From: Macrocybe gigantea
Taxonomy: Eukaryota > Basidiomycota > Agaricomycetes > Agaricales > Callistosporiaceae
DNA length: 64,000 nt
Direction of reading: 5' to 3'
Assembly (NCBI GenBank): GCA_011319805.1
Contig: SJRY01000228.1
Span: 558,001 to 622,000, forward strand
Position numbers and translations under genes: made by a program. Positions within the stretch are counted from its first letter, which is position 1, and every line of letters starts with the position of its first letter. Shown here piece after piece: positions 22,180-33,712 of this stretch. The notes under the pieces are model-generated. The model was not told the origin of the DNA and made no database searches. It was given only the letters and a program-made list of their open reading frames with translations.

Positions 22180-25100
22180 TTAGCTAACTACAACTATATG
22201 GCACCCCTCTTGAACCTCAATCATAGACCCATACACTAGCCTCCCGCCTTCAACCGCGGTGACATCGAAATTGAGGATATGAATGTTGACTGTGGTCATC
22301 CTTATACCCTTGGACGCTGTTATTGTAAGGTATTCTGAAGTTCTTTCCACATGAACTTCTCCAGCAATTCCGGCCCCCTTTCCTCTTGGAATGTTCGTCG
22401 ATACCGACCGTCCTTCTTCCAGTTCGTATATCCCGATTTCGAGATTTTTGGCGTAATCGTAGTCAGGACGCCCTATCCCTTCTGGGCCAAGACAAAGAAC
22501 GGTTTCTGGCCGAATCCAGACTGAGATCTCGTCCATTGGGACGACCTCTTTGATCCATTTGGGGCCCTGCAAGACATGCTGTGGGTTAAAAAGTGATCTC
22601 CACCGTCCTGCCGGAATGTAGTATTCCGATTCCTCCCCTCGAGGGACAAACACCGGAGCCACTAACAAGCTGGGACCTTGCAGTCGGCTAGATCAGGATA
22701 CGTGATGATAGTCTGACAAGGACGCGTACCAAGCATATACTGCCTGTCCAGATAGTGTGTTGTTCGATCGTTATAGAATTCTAAGAGCATGGCGCGTTGC
22801 ATAGGGTGTCCGTTCAAGTGCGCATTGATCGACTGAGCGTTCTGATCAGTAGACGATTCAGTAAGAGAAACAGAACCGTACGATGTTATACAGATAGGGC
22901 ATTAGCCTGTGCTTCGTGTTCAGCAGCTTGGACATCGTCTCAGCTGCGTCCTCGCCATATTGCCATGGAACTCGGTACGATGAAGAACCATGAAGTCGTG
23001 AATGAGAGGAGAAGAGGCCGAATGCTACCCAACGCTGGTACACTTCTGGTGGCGGATGTCCCTGTCAGCAACCATAAGATTCGGAAGACGAGTCTGAAAC
23101 AGCCAGAAGAGTACCTCAAAGCCCCCAATGTCGTGGGAGGCATAAGCAAACCCAGATAATGTGAGAGAAAGCGCTCCTCTCAATGCCTCCGCCATTGCTT
23201 CCCAAGTCGATTCGCAGTCTCCACCCCAGTGTACCGGAAGACTGTCGGTGTATGATCATCAAGCCGACAACTTCTGGCGGGAGGGTAAGTCTGGCTTACC
23301 GTTGTCCACCGGCAGCCGACGATCTGGCGAACACGATGGCTTCACCCTCGCCGAATTGATCTTGTAACAAATTAAACACTAGTTCGTTATACATGACAGA
23401 GTATATGTTGTGCATGCGCATCGGATCTGAGCCATCGTAATAGTGAATATTGGCGTGTGGTATTCGCTCGCCAAAGTCAGTCTGCATTGACTACAGGAGC
23501 AAATTTCGCGTTTTTTAGACATTCCAATACGTACCTTGAAGGTATCGACACCAAGGTCCAAAAGAGCTTTTAGCTTATTCGTGTACCAATTTCTGGCAGT
23601 GGGATTTGTTACATCCAAAACAGCGAGACCTAGGATAATGATGAGTGAATGAGATTCTCCTGGCATATAATCCGCAAGATTTACATGCCTGGTTGCCACA
23701 AGTCCCATCTTGAAAGCCCTGTTGGTAAGAAGAGACATAAGAACGGTGCATAATCGCTCACTGCCAGGGTGTCCCGTCTGTTCTATTGATGAAAAATCCA
23801 CCTTCGACCCCTTCGCGAAATATGGGCGAGAGTTGAGATATGTAGGGATTTACTGTCTAGCAGTGAACAAAGAATATCGATGACAATTCGAGGCGGTGCT
23901 CACTCCATAGGCATATCTTAACCCCGTATTTCTCTTTAATCTCAGTCAGATAGGCTTTGGGATCAGGGAAGCTGTCTGCATCGAAAGTGAAAGAACACCT
24001 GTATATCCAGTGAGTTGGGAAAAAAAAAGGCGGCCTGAGGGCTGATACCATTCGTACTGCTTCATCCAAAAGCAGTCGATGTGGAAAACCCTAACGGGAC
24101 AATTCCGCTCCTTCATGCCTTCCAGGAACCCGGAAACTGTCGAGCTTGAGTATGACGTGAGGAACGATGTAGAGAGCCAGAGGCCGTACGACCAGCTGGG
24201 CAAAATCCTACAACGGAATTTTGATTATTCTCATTCTGTAGTTGGCCGCATAAACGTACGCAGGTCGGCCCGTCATATGCGTATATTTTTCTAGAATCTG
24301 AAGCGTAATGATCAATGCAAAGACGCAGGATCTATCGGGTTGACGCAGACCTCCAACGGAGTTTCGCCATAGATCACGAAGTACTCCAAGCTGTTATCTG
24401 CAACTGAGACTCCAACACGGCTGACCTTCTCTGAGCCGACTTCGACTTCGACCTCTCCAGGATGATTGATAAAAACCCCGTAATTGCGGTTGGTGAGATA
24501 GAATGGCACGCATTTGTAGGCTTGGTCACTTGAAGTTCCTCCATCCTGATTCCATATTTTGACGGACTGGCCTGAATAGAAAATTAGAATGCAGATATAC
24601 CGATTCATGGAGAAGCTCAGACCGTTTTTCACGAATGCACCAAATTGTTCTCCGAAGCCATAGACGAGCTCTCCCGGAGAAAGGTTCAATTCGGAGTTGA
24701 TATAACGCACGATAGGTGGCAGGGGGAAGGTTCAGGATTGGAGGCAGGGTCATGGATAAGGCACGAGCTGTTGGATGCCGTTGCAAGGGTCCACCTAGAG
24801 GGAACATCGAATAATGCTTGATGTTTCGGTCCTGCCGAGGTCAAAACGCGCATTGGCGACTTGAATGTTATAATGTAAGGGTTTTCGGTAACCTCGGCGG
24901 TTAGATCACCGGTTCTTAGCAGGAACGTGTTTTCGATCTTGGTTGTCGAAAGTTTCGGAGCAGGAGGTACGTCAGGGAATAAGGGTATGTTAAGCAAGGG
25001 TTCCTTGCGAGGAAAATGTTGGATGTTGACTCCAATAACGCCCTGAGTCGGGGAGTGGAGATGGACAGTAAGGACAGGACCTGTGGCATAAATTGCAGGA

Positions 25101-25277
25101 AACTTGTGAACGTTCAGGGAAAAACATACCTCCCAAAGTATCTCCGCGATGCCTGATGGCGCGAGTAGCAACCTGAAGGCGATAGCCATCGTCAGTATTC
25201 TGAACTTGAACGACCTGGAGGCCGTAGTAGGGCCTGATGCCATGCTTCAGCAGCCAAAACCCGTCGTTGAACTTCAT
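22180..25277 (-). CDS. GH31 alpha-xylosidase, YicI type
   Basis: Glycoside hydrolase that removes alpha-xylosyl residues, for example from xyloglucan oligosaccharides. N-terminus [14 protein letters not shown] matches YicI rather than alpha-glucosidases. Motifs in order: [60 protein letters not shown], the nucleophile Asp in [29 protein letters not shown] with the likely acid/base Asp, and SHDIGGFE. About eleven introns; the one at 23688-23630 is best read as GC-AG (donor gcatgt). At 24722-24726 (G5 on +) one base seems missing, because PEPSP must join [13 protein letters not shown]. No signal peptide, so probably cytosolic. Confidence 0.92.
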
Positions 25278-25840
25278 GATATCGCGTTCTGAATCAGAGG
25301 GATGGCATGCAGTTTTTATAGCATTTTGGGAGGCCTTGGACATCCAAACGGCCCGATGAGAAGCGCCGAGAAAAGGCCGCAGTTCTGTTCCGGATGTATA
25401 ACCTTCCTATGGTTGCATGAGCATCGAATAATTATGGTGAGAGAGTATACCCATCTATTGACATCCATTAAAGATGTAATCATAGCGAGAGAAATAGACC
25501 AAACGCTGGCATGGACGATGCGCGAAATGCGCTATTTAGTTGGGTAATGATCATGAGTTCAATTCACATGATGCAGATATATGGATTGTGGCTTTGTTGA
25601 AGAGTTGCACCCTTAATCCCAACTGTTCAACGCTAAGAGGCTTTGAAGGTAATTATACGCTCAAGAATGATCATGAAGCATCTCGTCAATGACTAGGAAG
25701 ACGGAAACAGGTACAGTAGCTTATTGAACAGAAATTTGATATGCCGCAGAGGTGAGGTGTCAGCATGGTAACCGGGTGCATCGGGCCGGGGTCGACTTAC
25801 CGACGTCGTGCATGCGGTCCCGCTTCCGCAACGTCCAGTC
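25278..25840. other. Divergent intergenic region, GH31 / dehydratase
   Basis: 563 bp without a supported gene. Apart from the TATA-like box near 25315 I see no repeat or RNA gene. Confidence 0.5.
25313..25320 (-). promoter_or_regulatory. TATA-like box of the GH31 gene
   Basis: tataaaaa on the minus strand about 36-40 nt upstream of the chosen start. It supports the ATG at 25277 rather than the in-frame ATG at 25343, which would lie upstream of the box. Confidence 0.45.
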
Positions 25841-27190
25841 ATGGGGAGCCAACATCTCTGGCAAAAAACGCCTCTAATCCATTCGAGCCGCATCAGCGAG
25901 ATCCTGGGAATAAACGCTTATCTTAAATTGGAGGTGAATCGTCACTTGCGAATGAACTCGCAAACGCATTAACGATTGACGATTGTCAGAATTTACAACC
26001 CTCGTATTCGTTCAAATTCCGAGGAATATCTCTTTTTGTGCAACGCGCCAAAGAGCGGTATGGGTCTTCCGTACATCTTGTCATTGCATCAGGAGGAAAT
26101 GCCGGTCTTGCCGCTGCCTGTGCCGCCAAAGCCCTGGCTTTAAAGTGTACGGTGTATCTTCCTGAAGGCGCCGCACCCGGTACTGTTCAGCAGTTCGAAA
26201 CAGAAAATGCTGCAGTTGTCATAGCAGGCCGTCACTACGCAGAGGCGTTGACGGCTGCACAAGACACTGTGTCCAGAGGAGGTAATGCGTAAGTCATGTA
26301 ACAAACCAACCATTACGGATTGACTTCAGCTGCCATAAACACCAAGTGTTATGGTACCAGCTTATGATCATGAAATTCTGTGGGAAGGACATGGATCCAT
26401 TGTTGAAGAAATCAAGGAGCAGCTACCAGGGGCACCACTAGCGATCTTTTGTAGTGTGGGGGGAGGCGGATTGCTTGGTGGGTTAATCGAAGGTTGCAGG
26501 AAAGTGGGCTGGAAGGACGGTGGGGACTTGTATCTCGTTTTGCCTGTTGATGGACATTGACATGCTCACAGTTCCGATTGTCGCATTGGAAACCATCGGC
26601 TCCGACTGCTTCTATCATTCCATGTCGATCAACAACGGAAGATTCAATGCGGTCGCCATGAGTCTGCCCGAAGGGGTGGATGTTGTAGAGGATAAGACCA
26701 ACGGTGTTTATCTCGCTCATTTCACAAGGTTTTCGTCAAAAGCCTCTGGATCTTTGGGCGCATCGCAACCATCTGCGCGAGTCGTGAAGATGGCGTTGCA
26801 ACGGCCAGGCGGCGTTATTTGCGCATCGATTCCGGATGAGCTGAGCATGCAAACGCTCCTAAGTTTTGCAGGTGGGATAGAATTTTCTGATTGTCAGTTA
26901 ACAAATCTAATGAGTTGGGCATTGGTGGATATGTAGACGATCACAGAATGCTAGTGGAGTTGGCATGCTCAACCACCCTAGCACCAGCATACAAGATTCA
27001 TTTATTCAACGAGCTGGTGACGCGGCATGATTCGGCTGGGCATTGCGTGGTATTTGTCGTTTGCGGTGGATTCAAAGTATCCCTTGAAGAGGTGGATTAT
27101 TATCGAAGGCTATTAGAGGAAGACAGAAAAGGGAATGATGCTTGGGAAGTGTTGGGCAATGACGGGAACAAGGTGGTTGTGAATAAGTGA
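25841..27190 (+). CDS. L-serine/threonine dehydratase (PLP, fold type II)
   Basis: Deaminates serine to pyruvate or threonine to 2-oxobutyrate. Start MGSQHLWQKTPLIHSSRIS; substrate and PLP motifs: KLENLQPSYSFKFRG with the PLP lysine, HLVIASGGNAGLAAA, the phosphate-binding CSVGGGGLLGGLIEG, and VELACSTTLA, VFVVCGG near the end. Exons: 25841-25933, 25990-26288, 26347-26519, 26572-26871, 26937-27190. No ACT domain, so this is the SDS/CHA1-like catabolic type rather than biosynthetic ILV1. Reading intact. Confidence 0.92.
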
Positions 27191-27259
27191 TGTGCGCAAA
27201 ATCGTGACACATGGGGAAAGACAGGTACAGTCATGCTCACATAGAGTTAGTTCATTCGG

Positions 27260-27616
27260 TTATTTCAGCTGTTCTGCCTCGCGCGCCGCCCGTTTTGCGA
27301 GTCTCTCGGCTTTAATCCTGTTTAGTTCTTCTCGGATACTGTCTTGGTCCGTTGGTAGATGCTATAAAGGAGCTTGGCGAGACGGGAAGTGCAACGAGAG
27401 TGTGAACGTACCTGCACGGTTCTCTCAACTGGAGGAAACAATTTGTCGCGATACTGAGTAGCGAATAAGACTGACGGACCAGAGGAAGGAAGAAAAGTTA
27501 CTGACGGGAATGACATGGCGCCTGTACCATGCAGGATCGCCAAAATGAACAAGCGCAGCGATGGGAACAAAGAGATAGAGGGTAAACTTGAAAACCTCGA
27601 GGTTCGGGCCGCCCAT
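27260..27616 (-). CDS. PET100: PET100-like cytochrome c oxidase assembly protein
   Basis: Small inner-membrane protein needed late in complex IV assembly. The spliced protein (about 84 residues) starts MGGPNLEVFKFTLYLFVPIA with one membrane segment, then DPAWYRRHVIPYRDKLFPP and a basic, Lys/Ala-rich coiled tail. Exons (minus): 27616-27506, 27451-27412, 27361-27260. The MGGPNLE.FKF start and YRDKLFPP are family hallmarks. Confidence 0.86.
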
Positions 27617-27724
27617 CGTGAGTTAGGTTGGAAACAGAACGAACTTGACTTGGACCAATGAATCCATTCAAAGCAAATACATGCAAACATAGCATGAGCT
27701 AGTGTACACCGTTACTTATGTTGC

Positions 27725-28410
27725 TCAAATCTCCACCTCTCGTACGCCATCCTTGTTCACCACCTTGATCTTGTACCGGTCTGGACTGATGACGAGTCGC
27801 TTCGAGACCTCGTCAATGCATCGTTTCAAAGTTCGCAATCCCTCTTCAAGCGTTGCATCGGGGTTGTGATATCTGACGATGCAATGTCGGTTTGAAAGCG
27901 TAAGACTGAACGTAAGGTGCTCACCTATCTAACAGACTCAGAGCAAAATAGCTTCCGTAACCATGAGCGCCAAAAGGGACCTCTGAGATCGTCCCTAAAT
28001 AGTCTATCCAGTACAAATGAGGCTGCTCCGTCGCAGTGTCATAACCTCCGAGAAGAATATTGACGGCATAAGGCTTGCGCGATCGTATCGAATCTGCCAA
28101 GGATCGCCTGATCCACGATGCCGCAGCAGAGGGACGAAGGGCATAGAGATTCCGTATCTGGTACAGACGAATGTTGCGCTCAATGTACTCTGCAAACTGG
28201 AGTGTGTCGCCTAGTAAAAGTCACAACTTGCAACAAGACCAGGAATCGAGCAACCGCACCTGGCTCTCCAGAATACGCCATTAGCAAGTGAGGACTGAGG
28301 GTCTTGATTTTGTCCTCGTCAATTTTCATTTTTACAATAGATCGCGCCGCGGTGGTGTCAGCAGCAACAATCACATAGTCTTTCCCTGTAATCGCAAAGG
28401 ACGTTTCCAT
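27725..28410 (-). CDS. PRE1: 20S proteasome subunit beta type-2 (beta4, Pre1)
   Basis: Structural, non-catalytic beta subunit of the proteasome core. Start METSFAITGKDYVIVAADTTAARS; then HLLMAYSGEPGD, RNIRLYQIRNLYALRPSAAA, VNILLGGYD, YWIDYLGTISEVPFGAHG and a tail YKIKVVNKDGVREVEI. The active-site Thr is absent, as expected for beta4. Exons (minus): 28410-28260, 28210-27925, 27872-27725. Divergent from the thioesterase gene, with 188 bp between starts. Confidence 0.95.
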
Positions 28411-28598
28411 CGAGAAGACCTGGCGGATGCAAATGAGATACGAATCCGAGGAGGGTGTACGCGTCAACACTGGTACGCGTGCCTCGGCTTTGCCCGATGC
28501 CAGATTAGGAAGATTATCTAATGCACTCACAAATCATGTGCATTATTGCAGAGAACAGCCAACGTCGGAAACATGACCTGCTGCAGCCGCGTGGTAGC

Positions 28599-29149
28599 AT
28601 GTCCGAGGTCGATTTGCGGCAAAGAAGACGCTCTGACTACGTCTACTTTCTGAGCTACCGGACAAGATGGTATGTATCTACCGTCGTCATTGCTTGCCCA
28701 ATACCAAGTCAACGGATGCAGGAGTGATAACGACCAGTATTCGCATGTGAACAACTCGATTTACTATCACCTTTTTGACTCTATAGTCAATACATACCTG
28801 ATGACGAAGTGCGGGATGAAGCCACAGGAATCTGCAAAGATTGGTTTAGTGGTTTCCTCATTCTGTCAGGTAAAGGTGCAGCTGCTCTCAGTTAGGAAGG
28901 TCTCAAATCTGAAGTCTCATGGTTGAGTTTTTCGCTCCCGTGTCATTCCCGCAAGTGTTGGATTTGGGACTGCGCGTCAACAAGTTGGGAAGGAGCTCAG
29001 TGGCTTATGAGGTCGGAGTGTTCTTGGAAGGACGAGAACAGCCGGCTGCGGTTGGGGGATATACACATGTGTTCGTGGACAACAAGACGCGCCGGTCAGA
29101 GGCGATCGATGAGGCGACGAGGGCTGGCTTGGAGAAAGCGCGCCTGTAG
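28599..29149 (+). CDS. Hotdog-fold acyl-CoA thioesterase
   Basis: 4-hydroxybenzoyl-CoA thioesterase-like protein. Spliced sequence: MSEVDLRQRRRSDYV, YRTRWSDNDQYSHVNNSIYYHLFDS (in pieces; catalytic Asp of the hotdog family in DNDQYSHVNN), FFAPVSFPQVLDLGLRVNKLG and a final VFVDNKTRRS. Two introns: about 28670-28720, and about 28869-28926 ending in ag just before FFAPVSF. The substrate is not known. Protein about 140 residues; start chosen at the first ATG with an unbroken frame into the domain. Confidence 0.82.
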
Positions 29150-29384
29150 AACTGATCATGATTATTCATTACATCATGTAACACTTTTTAAATCCTCGCT
29201 GTCTGCTTTCATTTCTTTCCACCGACTGTCATGGCACTTTCAAAGGTGCATATATGCATTATCCAATCTTGGGCTTTCTCGCTCACCGTCCATTCCAGCA
29301 CATCAATCCTGAAAGACTGCTGCACGAGGCTCGAGTACGCTGTCAGATCCTCCCAACTGAACACAGCAATGAGTTGCATTACGT

Positions 29385-31698
29385 ATGCAGGACAAGAAAC
29401 CCCACTATCACGGTTTATCCAACGCTAACCTCAATCAAGTCAAGTCAACATACGGTGCTCGATACGGAACTGCACCCGTTCCAAAATATCACATCGCCTC
29501 CAAGGTGCGCGTCGATCCGCGAAAGCGCGTCTGGCGAACTAACTTTTTTCTAGGGTGTAAGCGCTGATGCGGCATATCAGATCATTCACGATGAACTCAA
29601 CCTGGGTCAGTGTGGTGCATATATGCACATCCCCAATCCTTACCCGTCACAGATGGTTCGCCCGTTTTGAATCTGGCGTCGTTTGTCCATACTTGGATGC
29701 CATCCCAAGCGGACAAGTTGATGATGGAGAACATGTCCAAGAACCTCATCGGTGAGTACGCGCCTCGACTTTTGAAAACATTTCCTTGACGTTTTCAACT
29801 CGAAAGACGCCGACGAGTATCCTGCAACCCGCAAGTTAATTTGCTGAGATTTCATCATCGTCCGACTCACCCACTCCCTGCAGAAGCTATACATACGCGA
29901 TGTAACGATTCAAACTCTCCTGGGCAGATGGGCTAGTTATGAAACAGGCATATTCTAGGCATCTCTATACTTGCCGATTTGTGGCATGCCCCATCTGCAA
30001 AAGAAGCAATCGGAACTGCTACGACAGGCTCGTCCGAGGCGGTACAGCTAGGTGGCCTGGCGATGAAGAGGATCTGGCAGGAACAGCGCAAGGCCGCAGG
30101 CAAGAGCATACATGAACCGGGGTCTGTATCAACCCACGACCTTTCCACTTCCACTCACTCTGCTTTTCCACAGGCCTAACATTATTATGGGCGCCAATGC
30201 ACAGGTCGCTCTCGAAAAATTTGCCCGATATTTTGAAGTAGAATGCAGGTTGGTTCCAATATCCGTGGAGAGCAAATACAGGTTGGACACAAGAAAGGCT
30301 ATTGAGATGGTGGACGAGAATACGATCGGCGTCTATGTAATACTCGGAAGTGAGTTGTCTCTTTTCTTTTGATTAACTGCACCGCCGGAAGCAAAGCGAA
30401 CTTTTCAGGTACATTCACTGGACATTACGAACCCGTCAAGGAAATGTCAGACCTTCTGGACGAGTACGAGGCCAGGACTGGGCACTTTGTTCCGATCCAT
30501 GGCATGTGGGGTTCAGTCGCCGCCGTCTTCCTGATTCTGACAGCTGCAAGTAGTCGATGGCGCTTCGGGTGCGTTCATCGCTCCCTTCGCAACGGTACGT
30601 TTATGCCCCAAATCCTCCCTCCACCCACATTTCATTGGAAAGTGCCCAGCCCAAACTTTTGTGGGATTTCAAACTTCCGAGAGTTGTGTCAATCAACGCT
30701 TCGTAAGATAACTGAACATATTGTTGGCGTCCATGCAACTGATATCTTGTAAGAGGACACAAATTCGGGTTGAGTTACGTTGGCGTAGGTTGGATCGTAT
30801 GGAGGGACAAAGCCCACCTTCCAAAAGACTTGATTTTCGAGCTCCATTACCTCGGTTCTGTTGAATATACGTTCTCACTGAACTTTTCGAGGCCCGCAGC
30901 CCCAGTTATCGCACAGTATTTCAATTTCTTACACCTGGGTTTTGAGGGGTATCGCGCTGTTGCATTGGACGATTTGAAGAATGCAAGACTGCTAAGCCGT
31001 GCGCTCGAGAAGAGTGGTTACTTCGCTATCCTTAGCGACATTCATAGGCAAGCGGAGACGCCAACAGCCACAGCCAAAGGAACTGTTGATGTCAATGAAG
31101 AAGACATCGAGGTCGGAGACACTGTGATACGTTATTGGGCCTGCTAATCATTTTTCAAGATATATGAGCCTGGGCTTCCCGTCGTGGCTTTCCGTTTCTC
31201 CGACACGTTCGAGAAGCGGTGCCCTGAAGTTCAGCAGAAGTGGATTCAGGTCCTACTTAGGGCCAAGGGCTGGTAGGTGGTTTTAGGCTGCTGATTAAAG
31301 TGGTGCTAATCCATTCCCGAAGGATCGTACCCAACTATGAGTTGGCTCCAAGTTTGGAGCAGATTGAAATCCTCCGCGTCGTCGTACGAGAAAGCATGAC
31401 AGAAGTAGTACGTCCGCAATGAAAATTTATCATGGATTTTTATTAATTGGGCTCAAATAGCTCATTGATCAACTTGTGGCCGATATTGCGAGTGCTTTAG
31501 CTTTGCTTTTCTGTATCTCAGGCTCATGGAAAATAGGTGGAAGTGACAGAGAGTTTGACTTCGCCGGGTTCCGCAGTCCATGGACTAAACACATTGGGGA
31601 ACGCGCAAGGCACGCGCAGTCGACACGAATACCATGAGGGCAGACTTGAGGAAGGGGAAGGAAGCAAGTCCTCCGGCACATACGCGAGACCATGTTGA
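29385..31698 (+). CDS. Glutamate decarboxylase
   Basis: PLP enzyme making GABA from glutamate. Spliced protein has [38 protein letters not shown] (in pieces), [31 protein letters not shown], the PLP lysine in [17 protein letters not shown], and a short basic C-terminus ending YARPC. Fifteen exons: 29385-29504, 29554-29605, 29653-29751, 29807-29830, 29884-29901, 29959-30121, 30174-30349, 30409-30501, 30554-30594, 30650-30702, 30754-31111, 31160-31272, 31323-31407, 31461-31487, 31537-31698. Three introns need GC donors (29831, 30502, 31488), and exons of 24, 18 and 27 nt are required to keep conserved residues. Confidence 0.93.
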
Positions 31699-31765
31699 GT
31701 TGTTTGGCGTCTACTTTTGTACAATACATACAACGAATAAACATCAACTTGAGCTGCGACGTCGA

Positions 31766-33639
31766 TGAACGAGCGACCCATAACTTCCATTGGCACCATG
31801 TCGGTCTTTGATCAGCCATCTTGTCTCCGAACCGGTTGTTAATCCAAAACTACAGCTCCGTTGGTCCGGCACGCAACAGGCTGCCTACAACGGGAACACC
31901 CGTTCACCCTGAGCGCTCTTTCATCATCGCGAAAGACCAGAAATCATACAGGCATCAATACGCGAACATCTATTTCGTCCGACTTCGGCTTCTCAGAAAG
32001 TTCACCGAAGAGCAGGCGCAGAAACGATGGAGTCACCTCGAAGGTACTAACAAGTTACAAGCGAATGCTGTTTCACTACATTTTGCGCGTTCCACAGGCA
32101 AGCCCATGCTAGTCCCGCGAGTGCTGGAAGTTGTGAAGTCGCGCCTGTGCTACATCATAGGGACGGTGTATATGGACATGCCATTGAAGCCAAACGTGAT
32201 GGAAGAAATTGCACATGACGTGAGTTTTGCGTTTCCCTCACATTGTTGAACTGACCTGTCTGTAAGTAGCATTCCCTACCAGCTCCTCCCCTCCCTGCAA
32301 AATATTATTCACCTGATGACAATGTGATGCTTGAAGACGAATCAGGTCGAATAAAGTTGGTAGGAGAATCCATCTCTCAAGCTAGGCTAGTAACTGGCGT
32401 CATCATCGGCGTACTTGGTGCTGAAACTGCTCATGGCGATTTCGAAGTGGTAGACATATGCTACCCTGAGATGGCACCCCTGTTGAGTACCGAACCTCTT
32501 CATGAAGGAGGCAGCATGGACGCAGACGGTTATTTCCTTTATTCCGACCTAAAGCATCATCTGAAATCGTTTTCAGGGACATCCGCGCGGAGCTCGCGTG
32601 AAGGAGAGTGGATAGCCATCGTTTCTGGATTGCATGTCGGCGCTTCTACTCCAGCTGACGGACTCGTCCAGTTGCTGGCGGAGTACTTAATTTGCGAGGC
32701 AGGCGGCCTGACTACACAATCTTCTGCGTCGCAAATATCCCGACTTATTATTGCTGGCAATTCCCTGGACACTATTGTCTCCAATAATTCGGAGGACCTG
32801 GAGCAACGGAAACAGGTATGCGCTTAACAAGTCTGCTGATCTGTCGACGGACTGACGCTGCCTTAGCGACGATATGGCGCTGATACCACGGAGTTCTCTC
32901 CACATCCGGTGATGAACTTGTCCAGACACTTGCACGACATTGCACAAGCTATGCCCATCCATATTCTTCCTGGCGAGACCGATCCTGCCGGTGCCATCAT
33001 GCCGCAACAACCTTTTCCTCGAGCGATGTTTGGCTCGGTTTCACACTTTGCCACCTTTGTTTGCGAGACGAATCCAACGTACATTCGGTTGATCAGCGGA
33101 CTACAGCTTGAAGATGAAGATCCGTCAGAGAATATGAAATTGACACGAACCCTATTGGTTAATGCCGGTCAACCATTGGATGACATGTTCAAATATCTTC
33201 CTTCCCCCCACACTCTCGCCTCGCCACTCTCGAATCGACGTTACGGTGGAGACACATGGCCCCAACTGCCCCAGATACCCTGTGGTGTCATCCTTATTTT
33301 GGCGGAGATCCTTTCATAATCACAGAGTGTCCGGATATATACGTCGTCGGCAACCAGAAGAAGTTCGCGACGAAACTGGTCAGGACCGACATGGGCAATG
33401 CTACACGGCCAGATCAACCAACTGGATGTCGAATCGTACTTGTACCTGAATTCCATCGAACAGGTGTGGTGGTGCTAGTTAACCTGCTGACCCTGGAGGT
33501 GAAGACTGTTCAGCTCAAAGTTGTGGGCATGACTGGAGGAATGAATGAAGATGCTGGGTCAGATCACAGAGCAGCGACGTCTCCTTCATCACCTGATGGA
33601 CATTCAAATGCTGAACATGACACCGAACAGCCGTCATGA
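31766..33639 (+). CDS. POL31: DNA polymerase delta small (B) subunit
   Basis: Scaffold subunit of replicative DNA polymerase delta with an inactive phosphoesterase and an OB fold. Seen: RSFIIAKDQKSYRHQYANIYF, LCYIIGTVYMDM, IKLVGESI, WIAIVSGLHVG, the MPIHILPGETDPAGAIMPQQP region, FGSVSHF, and RWRHMAPTAPDTLWCHPY, then ECPDIYVVGNQ. About four introns. The 5' end is uncertain: a likely start at about 31766 (MNERPITSIGT) must be spliced to the exon near 31850. At 33204-33209 (C6) one base seems missing, since KYLPSP must continue into TLESTLRWRHM, which lies in another frame. Confidence 0.9.
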
Positions 33640-33712
33640 TCGGTATGCTGACTTGATAATAAAGTTGGCAATGGAAGAAAAAAGATTGTGCGAGTTTCGA
33701 TGATCGATTTTC

